From Methylotenera_A sp031422335 (lineage in GTDB: Bacteria; Pseudomonadota; Gammaproteobacteria; Burkholderiales; Methylophilaceae), in assembly GCA_031422335.1 (NCBI GenBank), contig JANOQW010000013.1, positions 62,001-126,000 on the forward strand: 64,000 nt of DNA, read 5' to 3'. The notes beneath the pieces are model-generated. The model ran no database searches and was not told the origin of the DNA. It saw only the letters and a program-made list of their open reading frames with translations. Positions 50,872 to 59,127 of the stretch are shown one piece after another (positions within the stretch are counted from its first letter, which is position 1; the number at the start of each line of letters is the position of its first letter). The position numbers were made by a program, and so were the translations under genes.

Positions 50872-51666
50872 ATGACAAGTTTAGATACTAACTTAAGCGC
50901 TATTAACAGGCGGGTGACGTTATTCGGTGTGGAAATCGATTTATACTCTATGTCTGAAACCGTTGACATTATCATGCAATGGTTACGTCAACCGGAAAAA
51001 AACTGCAAGTTTGTGGTCACGCCCAATGTAGATCACATCGTCAAAGTGCAGGTGGATATTGGCTTGCAGGCCGCCTATAAGCAAGCTGCATTGGTGGTAA
51101 CAGATGGTAAACCAGTGGTGTGGGCAGCTAGTCTGCTGGGGCTAAACATTCCTGGTACTGTACCAGGCAGTGATTTAGTACCCGCTATTTTTGATGTGGC
51201 TCAGGCCAGCAAAACGCCAATAAAAGTATTTTTGCTTGGCGCAATGCCAGGGGTTGCAGATCGCGCGAAAGAAAATATTCTTGAAAAGTGGCCCATTGTG
51301 AAGGTGGTGGGCACATTAAGCCCAAATTTTGGCTTTGACAAAAAACCAAAAGAGTCACAAGCTATTTGTGACGCTGTAAATAACAGTGATGCAGATTTGC
51401 TAGTGCTGGGGTTGGGTGCGCCCAAACAAGAGTTATGGGTGACACAATATGCCCCACATATCCAAGTAAAAGTGGCTTTGTGCGTTGGCGCAACCATTGA
51501 TTTTTTGGCAGGGGAAAAAGCGCGTGCACCGTTGTGGATGCGCAAAGTGGGCTTAGAATGGCTTCACCGCATGTTTTCCGAGCCTAGACGATTGGCTAAG
51601 CGCTATTTAATTGACGCTGTAGTGTTTCCAAGGTTAATTTTAAAAGAATGGCTACTGCATCGATAA
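50872..51666 (+). CDS. WecG/TagA/CpsF family glycosyltransferase
   Basis: A 264-residue GT26 enzyme. FVVTPNVDHIVKVQ, then V-T-D-G-K-P-V-V-W-A and PGSDLVPAIFD, are the catalytic-side motifs, and G-L-G-A-P-K-Q-E-L-W is the conserved donor site. The usual reaction adds a sugar to an undecaprenyl-PP-linked acceptor early in assembly, often N-acetylmannosamine or its uronic acid; the exact donor is unknown here. The C-terminus F-S-E-P-R-R-L-A-K-R-Y-L is diagnostic. A ribosome-binding site AAGGG precedes the ATG. It ends 13 bases before the decayed TIGR03790 gene. Confidence 0.92.
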   Translation: MTSLDTNLSAINRRVTLFGVEIDLYSMSETVDIIMQWLRQPEKNCKFVVTPNVDHIVKVQVDIGLQAAYKQAALVVTDGKPVVWAASLLGLNIPGTVPGSDLVPAIFDVAQASKTPIKVFLLGAMPGVADRAKENILEKWPIVKVVGTLSPNFGFDKKPKESQAICDAVNNSDADLLVLGLGAPKQELWVTQYAPHIQVKVALCVGATIDFLAGEKARAPLWMRKVGLEWLHRMFSEPRRLAKRYLIDAVVFPRLILKEWLLHR

Positions 51667-51679
51667 AAGCGTATATAAA

Positions 51680-52755
51680 ATGAAAGTAAGTGCAACGATA
51701 ACGCTATTATTACTCACATCCCATGTTAGCGAATGACGTAGTGATAGAAGAGACTTTTTCGCCAACAAATGAAGTGCCAATAGTTGAAAGTTTAACGCAA
51801 AATCAAACTACTGCCATACAAGCTGAGGACGTTGTGGTGGTGGTAAATGAACAGGATGCTAATACTTGCTAGCTGGCGACTATTACCTAAATGCAAGAAA
51901 TATTCCCTCAAAAAATTTAATTAAAGTCAGTATCCCACTTGGCATTAAAGTGCTTAGCGAAGAACAATTTAAACCTGTGCGCGATAAATTTTATGCTGAT
52001 TTGAGGCCAAACATTCAGGTGATTGTATCGATGTGGACAACGCCTTATGCGGTGCGCTGCAACTAAATTACCCCAGCAGTGACCTTAGGATGCGATCCCA
52101 AGGTCTGCAGTAGAGGCTGTGAGGTGGGCTAAAGAACCCTTACTTTAACAGCACCTCACGTAGTCATACACATGATTTTAATATGCGTATATCAATGTTG
52201 TTACCTACGAACTTCATTGATTTGGCAAAAAATTTGATTGATAAGGGCGTGCTAAGCGCATTTAAAACTAACGAGGCAACTGCTTATTTTTTTAAAACGA
52301 AAGATAAAACGAGAAGCCAGCCTAGAGAAAGGTTTTACCCGCCAGATTTAACTAAACTAGAGCAAAAAAAGCTGTCTTTTCGCACCATTAATGCAGATAG
52401 CATTGAAGATAAAAAAGATATTATGTTTTACTTTACTGGTACTAAGTTTGTAAAAGGGCTGGAAACACTTAGCTTTTTACCAGGCGCAGTGGCTGATCAT
52501 CTTACTTCTGGCGGCGGTATGCTGTATAACCAAATGCAGATGTCTAGCTTAAAATGGCGAGAAGTGGGCGCTACGGGCAGTTACGGCGCAGTATCTGAGC
52601 CATGTAATTTTTGGCAGAAAATTCCTAATCCGCAAGTGTTAATATACAATTATTTGCAAGGACAGACACAGATGGAGGCGTATTGGAAAAGTGTGTACTG
52701 GCCGCATCAGGGCTTGTTCATTGGCGAACCTCTAGCAGCACCTTATCAAAACTAA
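51680..52755 (+). pseudogene. TIGR03790-family gene, broken by at least four lesions
   Basis: The reading frame is split. ATG 51680 gives a signal-peptide-like start (M-K-V-S-A-T-I-T-L-L-L-L-T-S-H-V-S) that hits TGA at 51734. The continuation is in another frame from about 51732 to 51865 and stops at TAG 51870. The next segment, with LAGDYYLNARNIP and M-W-T-T-P-Y-A-V-R-C-N, is back in the first frame from 51866, then meets TAA 52064-52066 where a Ser codon is expected. The frame goes on past it (I-T-P-A-V-T-L-G-C-D) to TAA 52130. The last part, from K-N-P-Y-F-N-S at 52132 to the end at 52755, is in the third frame and keeps H-L-T-S-G-G-G-M-L, G-A-T-G-S-Y-G and Y-W-K-S-V-Y-W-P. TIGR03790 proteins occur only in genomes with exosortase; function unknown. 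Confidence 0.82.
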
Positions 52756-52838
52756 GCCCTGCGTCCAGTTGCTCGATATGCTACCTCACTCAAGCCAAAA
52801 TGCGTTAATTGGATAGATTTGAATCATTTTTGCAGAAA

Positions 52839-52854
52839 TGGCCTAGTTTTTGCT
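52839..52854 (+). promoter_or_regulatory. Sigma-54 promoter upstream of prsT
   Basis: TGGCCTAGTTTTTGCT matches the -24/-12 consensus, with GG at 52840-52841 and GC at 52852-52853 exactly 10 bases apart. Transcription would begin near 52865, leaving a leader of about 130 bases. A CCCATATGGG palindrome (52864-52873) lies at the predicted start. RpoN control of PEP-CTERM genes through PrsK/PrsR is known in related bacteria. Confidence 0.72.
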
Positions 52855-52992
52855 CCCTACTAGCCCATATGGGTTGTTAGTCCCCAAATGTTCAAATTTT
52901 GCTGATAAACTGATACTCTAGTACATAAAATACTGTTTTAATTTGATGCATAAAATGCTGCACTACTACGAATTTATTTGAGAAATTAAACC

Positions 52993-55404
52993 ATGATCCA
53001 ATTTTTTAGAAATATTGTGCTTAGTAAGTTTTTATTTGGCAGGCTAATCACAATATTTTTGTTTGTAAGCATCACCTCCTGCACTCCACCAGAACAAAAA
53101 GCTGAGAAATACTATGCAAAAGGCATGGCTTTACTTGAAAAAAGTCCTGATAAAGCCAAGCTTGAGTTTCAGAATGCATTGCAAATTAAAAAAAATATGA
53201 CCAAAGCCATGTACGGAATCGCTTTGGTGGCTGAGCGTAAAGGCGATTGGAAAGCAACTTTTGCATTAATGAGTAAAGTGCTTGAGCAAGACCCCAAGCA
53301 CATAGACGCATTAGTTAAAACAGGACAAATTTTGCTTGCAGGTGGTGTGTTAGATGTCGCGCTAGAAAGAAGTAACCAAGCACTTGCAATAGATAAAAAT
53401 AACGTACCTGCTTTAAATTTATATGCTGCCATTCAATTAAAATTAAATAATCCAAAAGGCGCAACTGATTTTGCCAATGCTGCACTAGCAATTGATTCAA
53501 ACAATCAAGATGCATATGTGGTACTAGCTTCAGAAAGATTAAAGGCTAATGATGAAGCAAAAGCAATTGAATTTTTAGATAAAGCTTTAGTTGTAGATGA
53601 CAAAAACTTAGCAGTACAATTGATCCGAATTCGAGCGTTAGAAAATTTATCTAATACGGCTGAGGCAGAAAAAAGCTATTTGCACATCATCAAAATTTTC
53701 CCCGACACTACTACAATTAGAAAAGGATACGCACAATTTTTATTAGAAAATAACCGCACAGGCGAAGCAGAACAACAGTTACGTGCAATTGCGCAGGTAT
53801 CAACAGAGTCTCTGCAACCCAAATTAGATGTAATTAGATTTTTGATTGCGACAAAAGGCGCTGTAGCGGGCAGAACGGAGCTTGAGCGCTATGTAAAAAA
53901 TGCGCCGAAAAACTACGACCTAGCATTCTCATTGGTAAATTTATACCAAGTGCAAAAAGAATCAGCTAAAGAAGATAATTTATTAAAGCAGATAGCACAA
54001 ACTGCAGGCGATACAGATAATGGCTTTAAAGCACAAGCATTGATGGCATATAAGTTGATGCGGACTGGTAAAAAACCTGCGGCAGAAAAAATACTCAAAG
54101 CAATTTTAGATATAGATAAGCGCAACGAACAAGCGCTGACGCTAAGAGCAAATATTGCGCTTGAAGCTAAAAATTATGAAGCTGCGATTGCAGATTTGCG
54201 TACCATATTAAGAGATGTGCCTAATTCTGCTGGCGCTGCATTAATGCTGGCTACAGCCCACGAGCGTGCTGGAGCGCTCGAGTTGGCCGAAGAGCAGTAT
54301 GCAAAAGCTTTTGCAGCAGGTAAATTTTCAACTGATTTTGGCCTACCTTACACACAATTTTTGGCGAGGAGCAAGCAGCCTGCACGTGCTGAGAAAGTAT
54401 TGCAGCAAATGATGGATGCAAATCCTAATGACGCCTTTGTGATGCGTTCATTGGCGCAAGCTAAAATTACGCGTGGTGATTTTGCAGGCGCACAAGCACT
54501 GGCGGATAAAGCAAAAAGCGTAAACAATAAAAGTAACCTTTCGGATCAAATTCTAGGAGCAATTTCTTCCAGTCAGAATGATGTTGCGGGCACTTTGAGT
54601 GCATTTAAGCGTGCGCATGAAGTCGATCCGAATGATACGCAGCCTATTGTTGCCATTGTGCGAACTTACTTGCAGTCAGGTAAAAGTAACGAGGCGCTTT
54701 CGTTTATTGTGAATGTATTAAAAACCAACCCAAATAATGTAGATGCAAAATTAATTTTAGGACAGTTATATGCAAATGCTGGTAATTTTCAAGGCGCTAG
54801 CGATACTTATTCGGAAATTATAAAAGCGCAACCTACTAATTCTGAGGCTTACCAGCAGCTTTCTGCAGTTCAGTACAAAGCGAAACAGCTTGCTGAAGCC
54901 GAAAAAACAATTGACCAAGGCCTAGAGATTGCGCCTGAAGATTTTGGCCTTCAACTAGCAAAAGCAAGTATTTATGAGACCACTGGTAGATATGACGAAG
55001 CTATCAAAGTATATGAGTCCATGTTTATAATTCGCCCTGATTCTGAGATTGTAGCTAACAACTTAGCCAGCTTACTTTCTGATCATCGTACTGATGCAGC
55101 AAATATTGATCGTGCCTATGAAATCGCAAAGGCGTTAAAAGATAGTCATGCGCCACAATTTTTAGATACTTATGGTTGGGCAAGTTTTAAAGCGGGTAAA
55201 ATCAATGAAGCTGAAAAAGCACTTATTGCTGCTATAGAAAAATCACCAGAGGGTGCAATTTATCATTATCACTTGGGCAAACTATACATGGCTAAAAACG
55301 ATAAGCCGCAAGCTAAACAAGCGCTGCAGAATGCAATTAAACACGCAAGCAATCAACCATTTGACCAAAAAAATGAAGCAGAACTCTTGCTTAAAACTTT
55401 ATAA
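52993..55404 (+). CDS. prsT: PEP-CTERM system TPR-repeat lipoprotein PrsT
   Basis: An 803-residue lipoprotein made almost wholly of tetratricopeptide repeats. The signal peptide ends with a lipobox I-T-S-C (Cys30), and TPR units follow from about residue 36 to the end, many with the A-x-x-x-Y-x-x-[AI] helix pattern (for example A-E-K-Y-Y-A-K-G-M-A-L-L at 37-48). It matches the PrsT family that accompanies exosortase EPS loci and probably serves as a periplasmic scaffold for EPS export or PEP-CTERM protein handling. The 237-bp gap before it contains a sigma-54 promoter. A 23-base gap separates it from the ATPase gene. Confidence 0.93.
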   Translation: MIQFFRNIVLSKFLFGRLITIFLFVSITSCTPPEQKAEKYYAKGMALLEKSPDKAKLEFQNALQIKKNMTKAMYGIALVAERKGDWKATFALMSKVLEQDPKHIDALVKTGQILLAGGVLDVALERSNQALAIDKNNVPALNLYAAIQLKLNNPKGATDFANAALAIDSNNQDAYVVLASERLKANDEAKAIEFLDKALVVDDKNLAVQLIRIRALENLSNTAEAEKSYLHIIKIFPDTTTIRKGYAQFLLENNRTGEAEQQLRAIAQVSTESLQPKLDVIRFLIATKGAVAGRTELERYVKNAPKNYDLAFSLVNLYQVQKESAKEDNLLKQIAQTAGDTDNGFKAQALMAYKLMRTGKKPAAEKILKAILDIDKRNEQALTLRANIALEAKNYEAAIADLRTILRDVPNSAGAALMLATAHERAGALELAEEQYAKAFAAGKFSTDFGLPYTQFLARSKQPARAEKVLQQMMDANPNDAFVMRSLAQAKITRGDFAGAQALADKAKSVNNKSNLSDQILGAISSSQNDVAGTLSAFKRAHEVDPNDTQPIVAIVRTYLQSGKSNEALSFIVNVLKTNPNNVDAKLILGQLYANAGNFQGASDTYSEIIKAQPTNSEAYQQLSAVQYKAKQLAEAEKTIDQGLEIAPEDFGLQLAKASIYETTGRYDEAIKVYESMFIIRPDSEIVANNLASLLSDHRTDAANIDRAYEIAKALKDSHAPQFLDTYGWASFKAGKINEAEKALIAAIEKSPEGAIYHYHLGKLYMAKNDKPQAKQALQNAIKHASNQPFDQKNEAELLLKTL

Positions 55405-55427
55405 ACCATATACCGAGATTAAAAATA

Positions 55428-56246
55428 ATGTACGAAGCTTTTTATGGTTTAAAAGAAAAACCATTCACTATACAACCAGATCCTGAGTTTTTATTTTTTG
55501 GGCTGCGTCATAGTATGGCCTATGCTATGTTGGAATATGGGGTGCAGAATCGGGCAGGATTCTCAGTAATCTGTGGTGAGATTGGCTGCGGAAAAACCAC
55601 CCTGGTTCGCCATTTGCTTAATAATTTAGGCCACGAATTGACCGTGGGCATTGTGTATAACACCCATCAGCATATTGAAGATTTACTCAGTTGGATTATG
55701 TTGGCTTTTAATCAGCCTTATGAAGGCAAATCGCAACTTGCTTTATATGATGCTTTTCAGCAGTTCTTGATTAAATCTTATACAGAAGGTAAGCGCGTTG
55801 TGCTGATTATTGACGAAGCGCAAAACTTAAACCCAGCCGCCTTAGAGTCACTACGTATGTTGTCAAATATCAATGCCGACAAAGACCAGCTGTTACAAAT
55901 TATTTTAATTGGACAGCCACAGTTGCGAGATTTACTGCGTCGCCCAGATTTACAACAGTTTTTTCAGCGTGTTTCGGTTGATTTTTTTATTCCGCCACTA
56001 GAGTCATTTGAAGCAGACAAGTACATTTTGCATCGCTTACATGTGGCGGGGCGAGATACACCCTTGTTTACACCCGCTGCCACACGGCTGATAGGAGAGG
56101 CCGCACGCGGCATTCCGCGTAGTATTAATATCCTTTGTGATATGGCGTTAGTATATGGCTACTCAACCAATGTAGATAAGATTGATGTTGGTCTAGTGCG
56201 TGAAGTGATTAAGGATAGAACCGAATATGGTGTGTTGGGGATTTAG
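55428..56246 (+). CDS. PEP-CTERM locus ATPase (ExeA-like)
   Basis: A 272-residue AAA ATPase of the ExeA-like group found in exosortase loci. The N-terminus Y-E-A-F-Y-G-L-K-E-K-P-F is diagnostic. Walker A GEIGCGKT is at 50-57 and Walker B VVLIIDEAQNL at 124-134, with the sensor region LIGQPQLRDLLRRPDLQQF after it. No membrane segment is present and the usual C-terminal peptidoglycan-binding domain of ExeA is missing, which is normal for this subgroup. It likely powers a step of EPS or protein secretion. The exosortase gene follows after 120 bases in which only a ribosome-binding site ACGGAG is evident. Confidence 0.92.
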   Translation: MYEAFYGLKEKPFTIQPDPEFLFFGLRHSMAYAMLEYGVQNRAGFSVICGEIGCGKTTLVRHLLNNLGHELTVGIVYNTHQHIEDLLSWIMLAFNQPYEGKSQLALYDAFQQFLIKSYTEGKRVVLIIDEAQNLNPAALESLRMLSNINADKDQLLQIILIGQPQLRDLLRRPDLQQFFQRVSVDFFIPPLESFEADKYILHRLHVAGRDTPLFTPAATRLIGEAARGIPRSINILCDMALVYGYSTNVDKIDVGLVREVIKDRTEYGVLGI

Positions 56247-56366
56247 TTTAATCATTAGCTAAATTACGATTCATCAGTTTTTTCTATGCGGGTTGAGTAC
56301 CAATAAAATTAAGAGTAATAAGCATATGGCGTGGATAATTAAGGCTAAAAATTAACGGAGAATTTT

Positions 56367-57917
56367 TTGATTCAGGCAATTGAATGGTTTAAAAAACACA
56401 CCAGAGCATCACTGTATTTTTCGGTAGTCATTTTCTTAATATTCACTTTTCGTGGTGCTTTAAATGAACAATTAAGTCGTGTGCTAGCTGAAGAGCGCTA
56501 CTCGCACGCGCCCCTCGTATTTTGCATGGCCTTATATCTTATTTGGATAAAGCGCTTTGAAATTAAAAAACATAATATAGGCGCTTGGGTCGGCGTTACA
56601 ATCACTCTGGTTGCTGGTGTGGCGGTTACGATAGGTGAGTTGAGCGCCATTGCCACTATCGTGCAGTACGGTATGCTATTGCTTTGTTTGGGCTTGGCTT
56701 GGACAATGATTGGCAATCAAATTCAAAAAATATTGGTTCCTTTTTTACATTTGTTTTTAGTTATCCCATTGCCCTATATGTTTGATGTGATGCTTTCTGG
56801 AAAAATGCAGCTAGTGTCTTCAAACTTAGGTGTCGCCTTTAGTCGCTTGCTTGGATTATCCGTATATCAAGAAGGTAATGTGATTGATTTAGGCACCTAC
56901 AAGCTACAAGTAGTAGAAGCTTGTAGTGGCTTAAATTACATGTACCCACTGATGACCATTGGTTTGATGATGGGCTATATGTATAAAGCCCCATTCTTTG
57001 CGCGTGCAGCGTTATTTTTATCCAGTATTCCTATTAGTATTGTTATGAACAGTTTGAGGATAGCCATCGTGTCAGTCCTCGTTAATCATTCTGGCATAGA
57101 GGCCGCGGAGGGTTTCATGCATTACTTTGAGGGCTGGGTGATTTTTTTGATGTGTATTGGTTTGCTATTGCTTGAGGCTAAATTACTGAACATAAGTTTG
57201 CAAATGAGTAACAGAAAGTTAGTGGACTCGTTTGATTATTTAGAAACGAGAGGCCGTACAGACGACGTCAATGTGAAATCTAACATTCATTACACGCCTA
57301 TCATTATTGGGTTGATGGTAGTTTTGGGGGCTTCGTTTTCTACCCTGTCGATACAAAACCGAAGTGAGATAATACCATCGCGCACATCTTTTGCTAGTTA
57401 TCCTTTGCAGTTAGCTGGCTGGCAAGGCCGCACTTACCAGTTTGCAAACGGTGAAGATGAAACTTTGAAATTAAAAGACTATTTTTTAGCTAACTTTACT
57501 AAAACCAATACAAATATCGATGTGTATTATGGTTATACTGATTCTCAGCGTAATGAGTTTGTGCCACATTCACCTAAAGCTTGCATACCTGGCGGCGGCT
57601 GGGAAATTACAGATACGCGTTTGCAAGAAATTGCGATAGACAGTAAAACCAGCTTCAAAGTGACGCGTATGCTGATTAGTAAAGGCGAATCTAAGCAGCT
57701 CATGTATTATTGGTTTCACCAGCGTGGGCGAGATTTATCAAACGAATTTCCCATGAAATTTGCTTTGCTATATGATGCGATTAAAATAAACAGAACAGAT
57801 GGCGCGATTGTGCGATTTACCACGTCAGTGCATAAAAGTGAGGCGGAAGCAGATACCGTATTAATGGATTTTGTTCGCTTAAATTACCCATTGCTTCCCA
57901 AATTCATTCCCAGCTAA
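56367..57917 (+). CDS. Exosortase fused to an EpsI (DUF3485) domain
   Basis: A 516-residue fusion. Residues 1 to about 275 form the exosortase with eight or so membrane helices and the catalytic residues Cys186 (E-A-C-S-G-L), Arg231 (M-N-S-L-R-I) and His252 (G-F-M-H-Y-F). This is a transpeptidase-like enzyme that cuts PEP-CTERM sorting signals at the inner membrane. After a linker and another helix near 315, the periplasmic EpsI domain spans about 340-516 with HSPKACIPGGGWEI. EpsI is often a separate gene, so the fusion is worth noting. Whether it is XrtA or XrtB type needs comparison. The start is TTG 56367, with ACGGAG at 56354-56359. No PEP-CTERM protein is encoded in the window. Confidence 0.92.
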   Translation: MIQAIEWFKKHTRASLYFSVVIFLIFTFRGALNEQLSRVLAEERYSHAPLVFCMALYLIWIKRFEIKKHNIGAWVGVTITLVAGVAVTIGELSAIATIVQYGMLLLCLGLAWTMIGNQIQKILVPFLHLFLVIPLPYMFDVMLSGKMQLVSSNLGVAFSRLLGLSVYQEGNVIDLGTYKLQVVEACSGLNYMYPLMTIGLMMGYMYKAPFFARAALFLSSIPISIVMNSLRIAIVSVLVNHSGIEAAEGFMHYFEGWVIFLMCIGLLLLEAKLLNISLQMSNRKLVDSFDYLETRGRTDDVNVKSNIHYTPIIIGLMVVLGASFSTLSIQNRSEIIPSRTSFASYPLQLAGWQGRTYQFANGEDETLKLKDYFLANFTKTNTNIDVYYGYTDSQRNEFVPHSPKACIPGGGWEITDTRLQEIAIDSKTSFKVTRMLISKGESKQLMYYWFHQRGRDLSNEFPMKFALLYDAIKINRTDGAIVRFTTSVHKSEAEADTVLMDFVRLNYPLLPKFIPS

Positions 57918-58934
57918 ATGACTAAAATACTTGTGACTGGCGGTGCTGGCTATATTGGTTCTCACACTTGCGTAGAGCTGTTAAACGCTGGCTATCAGGT
58001 GGTGGTGCTAGATAACTTTAGCAACAGCAAGCCTGAGGCAATTCAACGCGTGCAAAAAATTACTGGCAAGTCTGTAGATGTGATTCATGGTGATGTGCGA
58101 GATCAAGCTGTTTTAAAACAAATTTTTATTCAGTATAAAGTCTATGCGGTAATTCACTTTGCAGGCTTAAAGGCGGTCGGTGAGTCGGTCGCTAACCCGA
58201 TTAAATACTACGATAACAATGTCGTGGGTAGCTTAGCTTTGTTTGAAGTAATGGCTGATTTTGATGTTAAAAATATAGTGTTCAGTTCATCTGCCACAGT
58301 TTATGGCTTTTCAGACACTGAACCCATTGCAGAAACAGCGCCTTTGAGCCCATTTAACCCCTATGGTCACACTAAACGTATGGTAGAGCAAATTTTAGAG
58401 GACATAAGCGCAGCTGATTCGCGTTGGAACATCGCTTTGCTTCGTTACTTTAATCCTGTTGGCGCTCACCAAAGCGGTATGATAGGCGAAGATCCTCATG
58501 GTGTGCCGAACAATCTGTTGCCTTATGTGACGCAAGTGGCTGCAGGAAAATTAAAACAGTTGAATATTTTTGGTGATGATTACGCTACGATTGATGGCAC
58601 TGGAGTCCGCGACTATATTCATGTGGTAGATTTGGCTTTGGGGCATGTGGCGGCAATTAAATATATTGACGAACATTTAAACGGTTTAATGACGGTGAAT
58701 TTAGGTGCCGGCCATGGCTATAGCGTGTTAGAGCTGGTGAGCACTTTTGAAAAAACCACAGGCATTAAAATTCCTTACAAAATTACCGCAAGGCGCGCTG
58801 GTGATATTGCCATATACTTTGCAGACGCCACTTTAGCCAAGAAAAAACTAGGCTGGGAGACTAAATTTGACTTATCAGACATCTGTCGTGATGCCTGGCG
58901 TTGGCAATCACAAAACCCACAAGGTTACAATTAG
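57918..58934 (+). CDS. galE: UDP-glucose 4-epimerase
   Basis: A 338-residue GalE that interconverts UDP-glucose and UDP-galactose with tightly bound NAD. The Rossmann motif GGAGYIG is at 8-14, F-S-S-S-A-T-V-Y-G-F holds the catalytic Ser/Thr, and P-Y-G-H-T-K provides Tyr-x-x-x-Lys. L-R-Y-F-N-P-V-G-A-H and GTGVRDYIHVVDLALGH are classical GalE blocks. It begins immediately after the exosortase stop and so closes the EPS transcription unit, giving galactose donors for its transferases. Confidence 0.97.
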   Translation: MTKILVTGGAGYIGSHTCVELLNAGYQVVVLDNFSNSKPEAIQRVQKITGKSVDVIHGDVRDQAVLKQIFIQYKVYAVIHFAGLKAVGESVANPIKYYDNNVVGSLALFEVMADFDVKNIVFSSSATVYGFSDTEPIAETAPLSPFNPYGHTKRMVEQILEDISAADSRWNIALLRYFNPVGAHQSGMIGEDPHGVPNNLLPYVTQVAAGKLKQLNIFGDDYATIDGTGVRDYIHVVDLALGHVAAIKYIDEHLNGLMTVNLGAGHGYSVLELVSTFEKTTGIKIPYKITARRAGDIAIYFADATLAKKKLGWETKFDLSDICRDAWRWQSQNPQGYN

Positions 58935-58958
58935 CGTTACAATTACGAATTAGTAACA

Positions 58959-59043
58959 TGGTGCCCGGAAGAGGACTCGAACCTCCACATCTTTCGATAC
59001 AGGTATCTGAAACCTGCGCGTCTACCAATTCCGCCATCTGGGC
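58959..59043 (-). tRNA. tRNA-Leu (anticodon CAG)
   Basis: On the minus strand an 85-base tRNA with an encoded CCA can be folded. It has the D-arm GGCGGAATTGGTAGACGC, an anticodon stem CAGGT/ACCTG around the loop TTCAGAT (anticodon CAG), a long variable arm as in class II tRNAs, the T-loop TTCGAGT, and acceptor arms GCCCAGA and TCCGGGC. The acceptor pairs except for A5 against C68. It is convergent with galE and has no partner tRNA nearby. Confidence 0.96.
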
Positions 59044-59127
59044 ATACTCGAATTATACAGTTGTAACCGCTATAGCTGAAACGACATAAATAAAAAAATG
59101 TGCCGATTTTTATAGAAAGCAAATAAC

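Noticed and set aside
56320..56345. TGGCGTGG as the -24 part of a sigma-54 promoter before the exosortase
   Set aside because: No GC is found at the required 10-base distance, unlike the good match before prsT.
58924..58945. Direct repeat GTTACAATTA twice at the galE stop
   Set aside because: It is only 10 bp with a 2-bp spacer, overlaps the galE end and has no further copies nearby; probably chance.
58901..59089. 62-residue frame across the tRNA-Leu gene
   Set aside because: It translates the reverse strand of a tRNA and cannot be trusted as coding.
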